This document shows positions 1 to 8,199 of a stretch of DNA of 64,000 nucleotides, piece by piece. Every line of letters begins with the position of its first letter. The first letter of the stretch is position 1. The DNA is from Chitinophaga pollutisoli. Its GTDB lineage: Bacteria > Bacteroidota > Bacteroidia > Chitinophagales > Chitinophagaceae. The stretch is from the NCBI RefSeq assembly GCF_038396755.1, contig NZ_CP149822.1, positions 930,001 to 994,000 of the forward strand, in the 5' to 3' direction. The notes under the pieces were generated by a model. The model did no database searches, was not told the origin of the DNA, and worked only from the letters and a program-made list of their open reading frames with translations. Position numbers and translations under genes: made by a program.

Positions 1-1235
1 AGGGCAATACCAACTTCTATTCCTTCCAGGCCGATTATGTGGACCCGGTTGGCAAAACCGGCAAGTTTGAAACGGGTGTGAAGGGATCGTTCCGGAATTA
101 TGAAAGCATTTATGATGTATATGAAGGCGGCCAGTATTCCGATGCCATGTCCAACGACTATGCGTATAAAGAACAGATCTACGCCGCGTATGTGAACTAT
201 TCCAACGCCATTAAGAACTTCGGTTACCAGGTGGGCCTGCGCGCGGAGCAGTATGTTTATTCCGGCGCCATCCCGAGCGAGAACAAAATTTTCGAGCCTA
301 CGAAAGCCGTGCCCGGCCTTTTCCCCAGCGCGTATTTATCCTACAAGTTGCCAAAGGAACAGGAGCTGCAGCTGAATTACTCGCGCCGGGTGAACCGGCC
401 GAACTTCTTCCAGCTGGTGCCTTACCGCGACTTCAGCGATCCGCTGAACCACCGCGAAGGCAACCCCAATCTCACCCCCGAATACACCAACTCGCTGGAG
501 TTCAGCTATATGAAACAATGGAAGAACCACAACTTCCTCGGTTCGCTGTACTACCGCAATACCAACAACCTCATCAGCACCCTCAACACCCCCATTTCGG
601 CGGGCAACGATACGCTGCTGACCACCTTCGTGAACGCCAACAAAAACTTCAGCTACGGTGCGGAGCTGACGATGAAGAACCAGATCATCAAGGGCTGGGA
701 CATCACCACCAACGTCAACCTCTATCAAACGGAGCTGCAGGTGCGCAATGACAAGGAATCCTACAACAACCGTGGTTTCAGCTGGCTGGCGAAGGTGAAT
801 TCAGAAACGAAGTTGCCGTATAACTTCACGCTGCAGGTAACGGCCAATTACCAGGCGCCCGCTATTACGATACCGCAGGGTAGCGGCGGCGGCGGTCGTG
901 GCGGCGGAGGCCCCATGGGCATGCCACCATCCTCGGCGCAAGGCACGATCAAAGGCCTGAGCTCCGTGGACCTTGCGCTGAAAAAGGATTTCCTGAAGAA
1001 CAAAGCCGCTTCGGTAACGCTGGCGCTGAGCGATGTGTTCAACACACGGCAGTTTGAGATCGACCAGGAGTCGATGTTCTTTTCCCAGTACATGCTGCGC
1101 AAACGCGAATCCCGCATTTTAAAGCTGAACTTCTCCTACCGTTTCGGCAAGATGGACGCGCAGATTTTCAAGCGCCGCAACAACCGTTCCAGCGCCGATG
1201 GCATGCAGATGGAAGGCGGGCAGGGTGGATTTTAA
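1..1235 (+). CDS. TonB-receptor-type outer membrane beta-barrel protein, 3' part
   Basis: The reading frame is already open at the left edge (first full codon at base 3), so only the C-terminal ~410 residues are present. They consist of alternating aromatic/polar beta-strand segments typical of a TonB-dependent barrel, with the short motif SRRVNRPNF followed by GNPNLTPEYT, which is characteristic of the Bacteroidota 'outer membrane beta-barrel family' that often has a carboxypeptidase-regulatory-like domain in front. A Gly-rich loop (GSGGGGRGGGG) lies near residue 280 of the visible part. The gene at 26372 is a relative and carries the same SYRRSINR/RQGNPDIKP strand pair. Probably a surface receptor; substrate unknown. 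Confidence 0.85.
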   Translation, partial: GNTNFYSFQADYVDPVGKTGKFETGVKGSFRNYESIYDVYEGGQYSDAMSNDYAYKEQIYAAYVNYSNAIKNFGYQVGLRAEQYVYSGAIPSENKIFEPTKAVPGLFPSAYLSYKLPKEQELQLNYSRRVNRPNFFQLVPYRDFSDPLNHREGNPNLTPEYTNSLEFSYMKQWKNHNFLGSLYYRNTNNLISTLNTPISAGNDTLLTTFVNANKNFSYGAELTMKNQIIKGWDITTNVNLYQTELQVRNDKESYNNRGFSWLAKVNSETKLPYNFTLQVTANYQAPAITIPQGSGGGGRGGGGPMGMPPSSAQGTIKGLSSVDLALKKDFLKNKAASVTLALSDVFNTRQFEIDQESMFFSQYMLRKRESRILKLNFSYRFGKMDAQIFKRRNNRSSADGMQMEGGQGGF

Positions 1236-1258
1236 CCCTTTGTGAAAGCGAAAACATA

Positions 1259-1294
1259 AAAAAAGGCCGGCAGTACGTACTGCCGGCCTTTTTT
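1259..1294. terminator. Bidirectional terminator, perfect 36-bp palindrome
   Basis: A-tract, GC-rich arms (GGCCGGCAGTAC / GTACTGCCGGCC) and T-tract form a perfect 36-base inverted repeat with no unpaired centre. It lies between the convergent beta-barrel gene and pcm and has a U-tract in both directions. Confidence 0.9.
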
Positions 1295-1309
1295 GTAATA
1301 CCTTTCCTG

Positions 1310-1966
1310 CTAGCTGTTTTTACCGGCGAGCATGGGAACGAAGGAGAAATTATCGAAAATTTCTTCTTCGAATTGGTCCTCGGCCACTTTGGTGATGCGG
1401 AGCATACGCTGCACATCGCCGCCACCGACGGGGATGACCATTTTACCGCCGATTTTGAGCTGTTTGAGCAGTTTTTCGGGGATCTGGGGTGCCGCCGCCG
1501 TTACGAGCACTTTGTCGAACGGTGCATAGGTAGGCAGCCCCTCGTAGCCGTCTCCGTAAAAGAACCGGAGGGTCGGATACTTGTTTTTAAAGGGAAATAA
1601 CTTGACCAGGTCGAACAGTTTTTTTTGCCGTTCGATGGTGTAGACATGCGCTTTCAGTTCTCCGAGCACACAAGCCTGGTAGGCGCTTCCGGTGCCGATC
1701 TCCAGGATCTTCTCAAAGGGTTTCACTTCCAGTAGCTGCGACTGGTAAGCCACCGTGTAGGGCTGCGAAATCGTTTGCCCCTCCCCGATCGGGAATGCCC
1801 TGTCTTCATACGCGATTCCTTCGAACGCGGTATCCAGGAAATAATGCCGGGGGATGTTGTTGATGGCTGCCAGTACGTTTTCGTCCGTAATCCCTTTCTT
1901 TCTGATGTTGTCAACCAATTGTCTGCGTAGTCCTTTTTGTTTGTAGTTGTCTTCGTACCGCCTCAT
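1310..1966 (-). CDS. pcm: Protein-L-isoaspartate O-methyltransferase
   Basis: Cytosolic SAM-dependent repair enzyme that methylates isoaspartyl residues in aged proteins (218 aa, usual length for the family). Visible signatures are the N-terminal VPRH-like segment NNIPRHYFLD, the SAM-binding motif ILEIGTGSAYQACVL near residues 85-100, and the post-motif stretch TAAAPQIPEKLLKQL with GGKMVIPVG. The SAM loop reads GTGSAYQ where most family members have GTGSGYQ, a conservative change. A TAnnTTTG promoter element ends only about 8 bases before the start codon, so the message is probably leaderless or nearly so. Transcribed convergently with the barrel gene, sharing its terminator. Confidence 0.95.
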   Translation of the reverse strand: MRRYEDNYKQKGLRRQLVDNIRKKGITDENVLAAINNIPRHYFLDTAFEGIAYEDRAFPIGEGQTISQPYTVAYQSQLLEVKPFEKILEIGTGSAYQACVLGELKAHVYTIERQKKLFDLVKLFPFKNKYPTLRFFYGDGYEGLPTYAPFDKVLVTAAAPQIPEKLLKQLKIGGKMVIPVGGGDVQRMLRITKVAEDQFEEEIFDNFSFVPMLAGKNS

Positions 1967-1973
1967 ATTACTG

Positions 1974-1981
1974 CAAAAATA
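1974..1981 (-). promoter_or_regulatory. Putative -7 element of pcm
   Basis: TATTTTTG on the minus strand matches the Bacteroidota -7 consensus TAnnTTTG. It sits 7 bases upstream of the pcm ATG. No clear -33 box is visible. Confidence 0.45.
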
Positions 1982-2061
1982 ACCATTACCCCGGTAATTC
2001 CCTTTTTCTCCTTATTTTACAGTCCGTTTTTAGTTATAAAGCCCTCAAAAGTTAATTCACA

Positions 2062-3783
2062 ATGGACGCAAACATTCTTGGCAAGGCAGAGCAATGGCTT
2101 CACGGAGGCTATGATGCTGAAACCGTATCTACCGTAGAAAAACTCATCAAGGAAAACCCGGACGAGATTACCGACGCATTTTACCGCAACCTCGAATTCG
2201 GCACCGGCGGCCTCCGCGGTGTGATGGGCGTGGGCACCAACCGTATGAACAAATATACCGTTGGCACCGCCACCCAGGGATTCGCCAATTATCTCAACAA
2301 ATCCTTTCCCGACGGCGTGAAAGTGGCCATCGCGCACGACAGCCGCAACAACAGCCGCTTCTTCGCGGAAGTAACGGCCAACGTGATGGCGGCCAACGGG
2401 ATCAAAGTATACCTGTTCGAAAGCCTGCGCCCCACGCCCGAGCTTTCGTTTGCCATCCGCCACCTGGGCTGCCAGGGCGGCGTGGTGATCACCGCTTCCC
2501 ACAACCCGCGGGAATACAACGGCTACAAAGCTTACTGGAACGACGGCGCTCAACTGGTACCGCCCCACGATAAAAACGTGATCGCCGAAGTGGAAAAGAT
2601 CCAGGGCATCGGCGAAGTGAAATGGACCGGCTGGGGACAAAATATCACGCTCATCGGCAAGGAAATGGACGAAGCCTACCTCGCCATGCTCAAAAGCCTC
2701 AGCGTATATCCCGAAGTAGTTGCCAAACAACACGCGCTGAAGATCGTTTATACTCCCATCCACGGCACCGGCATCACCCTGGTCCCTGAAATCCTGCAAC
2801 GCTTTGGTTTCACCAATGTGCATGTAGTGGAAGAACAGGCCAAACCTGACGGAAACTTCCCGACCGTGGTTTATCCCAATCCCGAAGAGGCGGAAGCCAT
2901 GAGCATCGGCCTGAAAAAAGCCGCTGAACTCGACGCCGACATCGTCCTCGGCACCGATCCCGACTCCGACCGCGTGGGCATCGCCGTGAAAGACCATACC
3001 GGCAAATGGATCCTGCTCAACGGCAACCAAACCGCCGTGCTGCTCTTCAATTACATCGTGGAAGCGCGCAAACGGAAGGGATTATCCAAACCCAATGATT
3101 ACATCTGCAAAACCATCGTTACATCTGACCTCATAGACGTATTCGCGGCCAGCAACCAGATCACCTGCTACAATACCCTCACCGGTTTCAAATGGATCGC
3201 CGACCTCATCCGCAGGAAGGAAGATACCGAGCATTTCGTGTGCGGCGGAGAGGAATCCTATGGTTACATGATCGGCGATAACGTGCGCGACAAAGACGCC
3301 ATCGCTTCCGTGGCCATGATCTGCGAGATGGCGGCATATGCGAAAAACGAAGGCCGTTCCCTCTACGAACAGCTCATCGATATTTACCTCCGTTACGGAT
3401 TTTATAAAGAATCGCTCATTTCCATCACGAAAAAGGGCATGAAAGGCGCGGAAGAGATCGCGGAGATGATGACCCGTTACCGCGAGAATCCCCCCACCGT
3501 GATCAACGGCTCCAAAGTGGTGAAGATTTTCGATTACGAGCAACAGTTTGTAACCACGCTGGCTACCGGAGAAAAACAACAGCTCGATCTGCCGAAATCC
3601 AACGTGCTGCAATTCCTGCTGGAAGACGGCAGCCGTATTTCCGCGCGGCCTTCCGGCACGGAGCCCAAGATCAAGTTCTACTTCAGCGTGCATGAATCGC
3701 TCGACAGCGTGGCGGATGTGGAAAGAGTGGAACAGGCCCTCGACGCGAAGGTCACCAACATTATTCACGACATGCAATTGTAA
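2062..3783 (+). CDS. Phospho-sugar mutase (phosphoglucomutase/phosphomannomutase family)
   Basis: Four-domain alpha-D-phosphohexomutase of 573 aa, interconverting hexose 1- and 6-phosphates for central carbon and glycan precursor supply. Active-site phosphoserine loop TASHNPREYNGYK (about residue 145), metal loop GTDPDSDRVG (about 295), sugar-specificity loop GGEESYGYMIGD (about 395) and C-terminal phosphate-binding loop RPSGTEPKIKF (about 535) are all intact. The length and the GEESYG loop resemble the PgcA/PGM2 branch more than short bacterial PMM/PGM enzymes. Its TAA overlaps the next ATG (TAATG), implying coupled translation with the DUF2279 gene. Confidence 0.93.
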   Translation: MDANILGKAEQWLHGGYDAETVSTVEKLIKENPDEITDAFYRNLEFGTGGLRGVMGVGTNRMNKYTVGTATQGFANYLNKSFPDGVKVAIAHDSRNNSRFFAEVTANVMAANGIKVYLFESLRPTPELSFAIRHLGCQGGVVITASHNPREYNGYKAYWNDGAQLVPPHDKNVIAEVEKIQGIGEVKWTGWGQNITLIGKEMDEAYLAMLKSLSVYPEVVAKQHALKIVYTPIHGTGITLVPEILQRFGFTNVHVVEEQAKPDGNFPTVVYPNPEEAEAMSIGLKKAAELDADIVLGTDPDSDRVGIAVKDHTGKWILLNGNQTAVLLFNYIVEARKRKGLSKPNDYICKTIVTSDLIDVFAASNQITCYNTLTGFKWIADLIRRKEDTEHFVCGGEESYGYMIGDNVRDKDAIASVAMICEMAAYAKNEGRSLYEQLIDIYLRYGFYKESLISITKKGMKGAEEIAEMMTRYRENPPTVINGSKVVKIFDYEQQFVTTLATGEKQQLDLPKSNVLQFLLEDGSRISARPSGTEPKIKFYFSVHESLDSVADVERVEQALDAKVTNIIHDMQL

Positions 3784-4733
3784 TGCGCCTACAGGTCGTA
3801 TCGATACACCTGACCTTAACATTATTGTACAGCCCGGTATCCGCCCAGGAGGCCAGCCGCACGGGATTCTTCGAACGGCCCGACACGACCGTTCCGGCCC
3901 GGATGGTAGCCCTCAGCGCGGGTACCGTTGCTGTATCTACGGGATCCATGCTTGTGCTCAACGAGTACTGGTACAAAGGATTTCCGCGGCGGCGCTTCCA
4001 TTTCTACAATGACGCCGGCGAATGGCTCCAGATGGACAAAGCCGGCCATGTTTTCACCACTTATTTCCTGTCCAAATACAGCCGCGAATTGTGGCGATGG
4101 ACGGGACTGCCGCGCAAAAAGCAAATCTGGTACGGGGGGCTCAGCGGGCTCGCATACCAGTCGGTGATCGAAGTGCTGGACGGGGGATCGGCGAACTGGG
4201 GGTTCTCCTGGTCCGACATGGCGGCCAATACCATTGGCGCCACGGCGATGGTGGCGCAGGAACTGCTGTGGGACGAACAGCGCATTCAATTGAAATTCTC
4301 CTGGTCGCCGGTGCGTTATCCGGACCCCGTGTTGCGGAAGCGGGCCGATGAGATTTACGGGGTGAATGCGCTGGAAAGGGTACTAAAAGATTACAACGGG
4401 CAAACGTATTGGGCATCCCTTAACCTGTCATCTTTCTTTCCCCAAAAAAACCTGCCCAAATGGCTGAACATTTCGTTCGGATATGGAGTAGACGGGGTGT
4501 TTGATGCTTTTGTAAATGTGTGGGACACCCGGGAAGGGCTCCACACAGATTACCGTCATATCCGGCGGGTACGGCAGTTTTACCTCTCGCCCGACATCGA
4601 TCTTACGCGCATCCCTACACGGCGTAGGGGTATCAAAGTGTTGTTGCAGGCGCTGAATATGATTAAGATCCCCGCTCCCGCGCTGGAAATCAACAGTGCG
4701 GGCAGGTTACGGGCGCATGCCTTTCTTTTTTAA
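3783..4733 (+). CDS. DUF2279 family exported protein
   Basis: 316 aa with an N-terminal signal peptide ending near VSAQ. The central region (AGHVFTTYFLSKYSRELWRW, then SVIEVLDGGSANWGFSWSD) carries the conserved His, Glu and Asp-rich pattern of the DUF2279/YfiM-like family, which has several hydrophobic segments and no established biochemical role. Translationally coupled to the upstream sugar mutase by a one-base overlap. Its 3' end stops 7 bases from the convergent phosphoribosyltransferase gene with no room for a separate terminator. Likely envelope-located; function not known. Confidence 0.8.
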   Translation: MRLQVVSIHLTLTLLYSPVSAQEASRTGFFERPDTTVPARMVALSAGTVAVSTGSMLVLNEYWYKGFPRRRFHFYNDAGEWLQMDKAGHVFTTYFLSKYSRELWRWTGLPRKKQIWYGGLSGLAYQSVIEVLDGGSANWGFSWSDMAANTIGATAMVAQELLWDEQRIQLKFSWSPVRYPDPVLRKRADEIYGVNALERVLKDYNGQTYWASLNLSSFFPQKNLPKWLNISFGYGVDGVFDAFVNVWDTREGLHTDYRHIRRVRQFYLSPDIDLTRIPTRRRGIKVLLQALNMIKIPAPALEINSAGRLRAHAFLF

Positions 4734-4740
4734 GGAAAAA

Positions 4741-5238
4741 CTACACCAGGTAAGCAGAGGAGATCTCCTCTCCTTCCACATCCACCATTACCATGTTCTG
4801 CGGCGTTGTGGCCAGGCTGTATCCGACAAAATCAACGGATAAGGGGAAAGACTTATGCTGGCGGTCGACCAGTACGGCGGTGAGGATTTTCTTTGGGAGA
4901 TAAGCGAGGAAAGGTTTGATGGCATAGAGCATCGTGCGGCCGGAATTGGCGACATCATCGATCACCACGATAACTTTGTTATTGAAATCGGAGCTGGCGG
5001 AAAGTGTTACTTCGCCCGGGGATTGCTTGTCCAGCTTGATTTCCATGACTTCGACGGTAAAGGGCGCGATCCGCTGGAGGTGCGCGGCGATCTTGCGGGT
5101 GATGAGCGAGCCGCGGTCCCAGATGCCCGCGAGGATGATGGAGGGCTCGTCGTAATTGTGCTCGTAAATTTCATACGCGATCCGTTCGATCTTCTTTTCA
5201 ATTACTTCCCCGGTGAGGATGACGTTCCGATTTTCCAT
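4741..5238 (-). CDS. Phosphoribosyltransferase family protein (PyrR-like)
   Basis: 165 aa type-I phosphoribosyltransferase. The PRPP-binding loop is VIVVIDDVANSGRTML (two acidic residues followed by NSGRT), and the N-terminal half carries the pyrophosphate loop region ILAGIWDRGS. The start is placed at MENRNVIL (ATG at 5238); an upstream in-frame ATG would add 23 residues of unlikely composition and enter the divergent spacer. The fold is that of PyrR/uracil or purine PRTases, but I cannot tell the base specificity. It faces the Fe-S protein gene at 5302 across a 63-bp divergent spacer. Confidence 0.85.
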   Translation of the reverse strand: MENRNVILTGEVIEKKIERIAYEIYEHNYDEPSIILAGIWDRGSLITRKIAAHLQRIAPFTVEVMEIKLDKQSPGEVTLSASSDFNNKVIVVIDDVANSGRTMLYAIKPFLAYLPKKILTAVLVDRQHKSFPLSVDFVGYSLATTPQNMVMVDVEGEEISSAYLV

Positions 5239-5301
5239 ACTAAAAAATTGTTCAGCCGTAAAAATACATAAATTGCGACAACAACCGGTCAAATCAACGA
5301 T

Positions 5302-6588
5302 ATGCAAATTGTTTCACAACTGCTCTTTTTCGCAGCGCTGGCAGCTGCCGTTTATTTCTTCAGCCGGAGGGCCGCAGGCATCCGCCGCAACATCCTGCTG
5401 GGGAGGGACACCGACCTGTCGGACCAACCCGCCCGGCGCTTGAACAACCTGCTGTTGCTGGCCTTCGGTCAGAAGAAGATGTTCCGCAACCCGCTGGTGG
5501 CGGTCCTTCACTTTTTCGTATATGCGGGCTTCGTCATCATCAACCTGGAGATCCTGGAGATCATTATTGACGGGCTGGCCGGCACGCACCGCATCTTCGC
5601 CCCTTACCTCGGGCCGGTGTATAATGTACTGATCGGTTGTTTCGAGATCCTGGCGGTGCTGGTGGCCGTTTCCTGCGCGATTTTCCTCGTCCGCCGCAAC
5701 GTTTTGAAAATTAAGCGTTTCCTCAGCCGCGACCTTGACGGCTGGCCGCGTTCCGACGCGAATTATATCCTCATCACAGAAATCGTGCTTATGCTGCTGT
5801 TCCTCACCATGAACACGGCCGACGGGGTGTTGCAAACGCGCCATGCGCCGCATTACCCGGATACCGGGAGTTTCTGGGTAACCGGGATGTTCCAGCCCCT
5901 GTTCGAAGGCTTCTCCACGCCCACGCTGGTAGGAATCGAAAGGGCGGCGTGGTGGCTCCATATCCTGGGTATCCTCGCATTCCTGAATTACCTGCCCTGG
6001 TCCAAGCACCTGCATATCATCCTCGCTTTCCCCAACGCGTATTTCGCGCGGCTGGAGCCGAAGGGGAAGATGGAAAACCTGCCCGCCATCCAGCAGGAAG
6101 TACTGTATGCCATGCAACCCGAGCTGGCACCGACGGACGCGGCGGCGGAAGTTCCGAAGTTCGGCGCCAAAGACGTGCACGACCTCACCTGGAAAAACCT
6201 GCTAGACGCGTTCGCCTGTACAGAATGCGGCAGGTGCTCGGCTGCCTGCCCCGCAACGCAGACCGGCAAAGCCCTTTCTCCGCGGCTGATCATGATGAAA
6301 ACACGTGACCGCGCGGAGGCGGCGGGCCGTGGCGAGACCGATAAAACGCTGTTGCACGACTACATTACCGTCGAAGAGCTCCGCGCCTGCACCAGCTGCG
6401 GCGCCTGCGTGGAAGAATGCCCCGTGAGCATCCACCCGCTGGATATCATTTACCAAATGCGCAGGCAACTGGTGATGGAAGAATCCAACGCCCCGCAGGA
6501 ATGGACCCTCATGTTCTCCAATATCGAAAACAATATGGCCCCCTGGAAGTCCTCCCCGGACGAACGGGACGCCTGGATACACGCTTAA
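5302..6588 (+). CDS. Membrane-anchored 4Fe-4S dicluster protein (HdrD/GlpC-like)
   Basis: 428 aa. The first ~250 residues hold about five hydrophobic helices (for example LLFFAALAAAVYFFS, LVAVLHFFVYAGFVIINL, LHILGILAFLNYL), followed by a soluble ferredoxin-type domain with two complete cluster motifs, CTECGRCSAACPA and CTSCGACVEECPV. This layout matches the N-terminal part of membrane heterodisulfide-reductase-like or lactate/glycolate-oxidase Fe-S subunits. The partner CCG-domain protein follows 4 bases downstream, so the two form one redox module, probably passing electrons between a cytosolic donor and the quinone pool. Donor unknown. Confidence 0.88.
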   Translation: MQIVSQLLFFAALAAAVYFFSRRAAGIRRNILLGRDTDLSDQPARRLNNLLLLAFGQKKMFRNPLVAVLHFFVYAGFVIINLEILEIIIDGLAGTHRIFAPYLGPVYNVLIGCFEILAVLVAVSCAIFLVRRNVLKIKRFLSRDLDGWPRSDANYILITEIVLMLLFLTMNTADGVLQTRHAPHYPDTGSFWVTGMFQPLFEGFSTPTLVGIERAAWWLHILGILAFLNYLPWSKHLHIILAFPNAYFARLEPKGKMENLPAIQQEVLYAMQPELAPTDAAAEVPKFGAKDVHDLTWKNLLDAFACTECGRCSAACPATQTGKALSPRLIMMKTRDRAEAAGRGETDKTLLHDYITVEELRACTSCGACVEECPVSIHPLDIIYQMRRQLVMEESNAPQEWTLMFSNIENNMAPWKSSPDERDAWIHA

Positions 6589-6592
6589 ATAT

Positions 6593-7381
6593 ATGAGTAT
6601 GCAGATCAAGACCATGGCTGAATATTTTGCCGAAGGCGAAACGCCGGAAGTGCTTTTCTGGGTAGGATGCGCCGGCAGCATCGACCAGCGCTCGCAGAAG
6701 ATTACGCGCGCCTTCGCCGAGATCCTCACGCGCACCGGCACCCGGTTCGCCGTGCTGGGTAAAGAGGAAGCCTGTACGGGAGATCCCGCCCGCCGCGCCG
6801 GCAACGAATTCCTGTTCCAGATGATGGCGTATAACAACATCCAGGTGCTAAATGGTTATGGCGTCAAGAAGATCGTGACGGCCTGTCCCCACTGTTTCAA
6901 CACCCTTAAAAACGAATACCCCGAACTGGGTGGCCATTACGAAGTGATGCACCACACCACCTTCCTGCAGGGCCTTATTAATGAAGGCCGGATCAAAATG
7001 AAGGAAGGCGGCAGTTTCAAAGGGAAAAAGATCACCTACCACGATTCCTGCTATATCGGCCGCGCCAACGGCATCTACGAAGCGCCCCGCGCCGTTCTGG
7101 AAGCCCTCGACGCCGAACTGGTTGAAATGAAACGCTGCGGCAGCCGCGGCCTTTGCTGCGGAGCAGGTGGCGCCCAGATGTTCAAGGAAGAAGAAAAAGG
7201 AACCACCCGCGTCAACTTCGAAAGAGGCCGCGAAGCCGTGGAAACCGGCGCCGAAATCATCGCCTCCAACTGCCCTTTCTGCATGACTATGCTTACCGAC
7301 GGCGTAAAGGAAACCGGGAAAGAAGACAGCGTAAAAGTGCTGGACCTGGCCGAACTCATCGCCCGCGACATGCAGGAATAG
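6593..7381 (+). CDS. (Fe-S)-binding protein with two cysteine-rich CCG domains
   Basis: 262 aa cytosolic partner of the preceding membrane Fe-S protein. Two CCG (DUF224) repeats are visible: the first around VTACPHCFNTLKNEYP and the second around MKRCGSRGLCCGAGGAQMF with ASNCPFCMTML. These bind a non-cubane or 4Fe-4S cluster in HdrB/HdrD, GlpC and LutA proteins. In fused homologues the two proteins form a single HdrD-like polypeptide; here they are split. A second in-frame ATG lies 12 bases downstream and cannot be excluded as the start. Confidence 0.88.
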   Translation: MSMQIKTMAEYFAEGETPEVLFWVGCAGSIDQRSQKITRAFAEILTRTGTRFAVLGKEEACTGDPARRAGNEFLFQMMAYNNIQVLNGYGVKKIVTACPHCFNTLKNEYPELGGHYEVMHHTTFLQGLINEGRIKMKEGGSFKGKKITYHDSCYIGRANGIYEAPRAVLEALDAELVEMKRCGSRGLCCGAGGAQMFKEEEKGTTRVNFERGREAVETGAEIIASNCPFCMTMLTDGVKETGKEDSVKVLDLAELIARDMQE

Positions 7382-7401
7382 CCCGTTTCCTCCCGATTTC
7401 G

Positions 7402-7409
7402 TAAATTTG
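7402..7409 (+). promoter_or_regulatory. Putative -7 element
   Basis: TAAATTTG matches TAnnTTTG and ends 4 bases before the ATG of the 7414 gene, suggesting a leaderless message if used. Confidence 0.35.
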
Positions 7410-7413
7410 TCAT

Positions 7414-7926
7414 ATGGACCAGAACGCAATCATACAACAACTGCCCGCCGGCTTCGCCGCCGATTCCCGGGTTTGGATATACCAGAGCAACCGTCCTTTC
7501 AGCGAAAAGGAAACCATGGAGATAGAAGAACAGTTGCACCAGTTCACCGCGCAATGGAATGCCCACGGCGTTCCCGTGAAAGGCTGGGGAAAAGTGCTCT
7601 TCAACCAGGTGATCGTGCTCATCGCCGACGAGTCGGAAACGCATGTCAGCGGATGCAGCACCGACAGCTCCGTGCGCATCGTCAAAAGTATTGAACGGCA
7701 ATACGAAGTAAACCTGTTCGACCGCCTGCTGCTGGGGTTTATCGTGAAAGACAAGTTCCAGCTGCTACCGCTGCAACAGGTGGCGTATGCGCTGGAGAAA
7801 GGATATATCAGCAAAGACACGCTGTACCTGAACAATACGGTATTGTCGCTTGGCGAAATGAAAGAGAAATGGCTCATGCCGCTGAAAGACAGCTGGATCA
7901 TGCAGCGCATCGGGCAAACGGCCTGA
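7414..7926 (+). CDS. Conserved protein of unknown function
   Basis: 170 aa, soluble, no signal peptide or membrane segment. It has a notable conserved-looking block HVSGCSTDSSVRIVKSIE (residues about 75-92) and FDRLLLGFIVKD just after. I recognise the general type from Bacteroidota genomes, where it is sometimes labelled an ABC-transporter ATPase, but there is no Walker A or ABC signature here, so that label is not supported. It follows the Fe-S pair by 32 bases and ends before a strong terminator. Confidence 0.75.
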   Translation: MDQNAIIQQLPAGFAADSRVWIYQSNRPFSEKETMEIEEQLHQFTAQWNAHGVPVKGWGKVLFNQVIVLIADESETHVSGCSTDSSVRIVKSIERQYEVNLFDRLLLGFIVKDKFQLLPLQQVAYALEKGYISKDTLYLNNTVLSLGEMKEKWLMPLKDSWIMQRIGQTA

Positions 7927-7952
7927 TCCGTAACACGCGAAGAATATACAGG

Positions 7953-7983
7953 AGCAGCCCCCGGCCGGGGGCTGCTTTTTTTT
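7953..7983 (+). terminator. Rho-independent terminator
   Basis: AGCAGCCCCCGG / CCGGGGGCTGCT, a perfect 12-bp stem with essentially no loop, followed by eight T. It closes the unit that ends with the 7414 gene. Confidence 0.92.
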
Positions 7984-8047
7984 ACAAGTAATACTACTCA
8001 AATATGAATTGAGTTGTTCTACTGAAAAATTCCGCCCACCGCGATGA

Positions 8048-8055
8048 TAGTTTTG
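8048..8055 (+). promoter_or_regulatory. Putative -7 element of the lipoprotein gene
   Basis: TAGTTTTG matches TAnnTTTG and lies about 145 bases before the lipoprotein ATG at 8200, which would give a long 5' leader. No clear -33 box is seen. Confidence 0.35.
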
Positions 8056-8199
8056 CATTCGTAAACATGCGTCGCCGACATGCAAAAATCACCACCCCAA
8101 AGTTCCTTCCATACCCTCTCTTCATCAGTTTACCCCAATGCATGGAGGCGACGGCATTTTTACCCGCATACGTTCGCCACATCATTCAAAAGTATATAC

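Noticed and set aside
1259..1294. 36-bp perfect palindrome as an attachment site or recombination site
   Set aside because: It lies between convergent genes with A/T tracts on both sides and fits a bidirectional terminator; no integrase or flanking repeat is near.
2017..3030. 337-codon minus-strand frame inside the phosphohexomutase gene
   Set aside because: All four catalytic loops of the mutase are on the plus strand, so the opposite frame is incidental.
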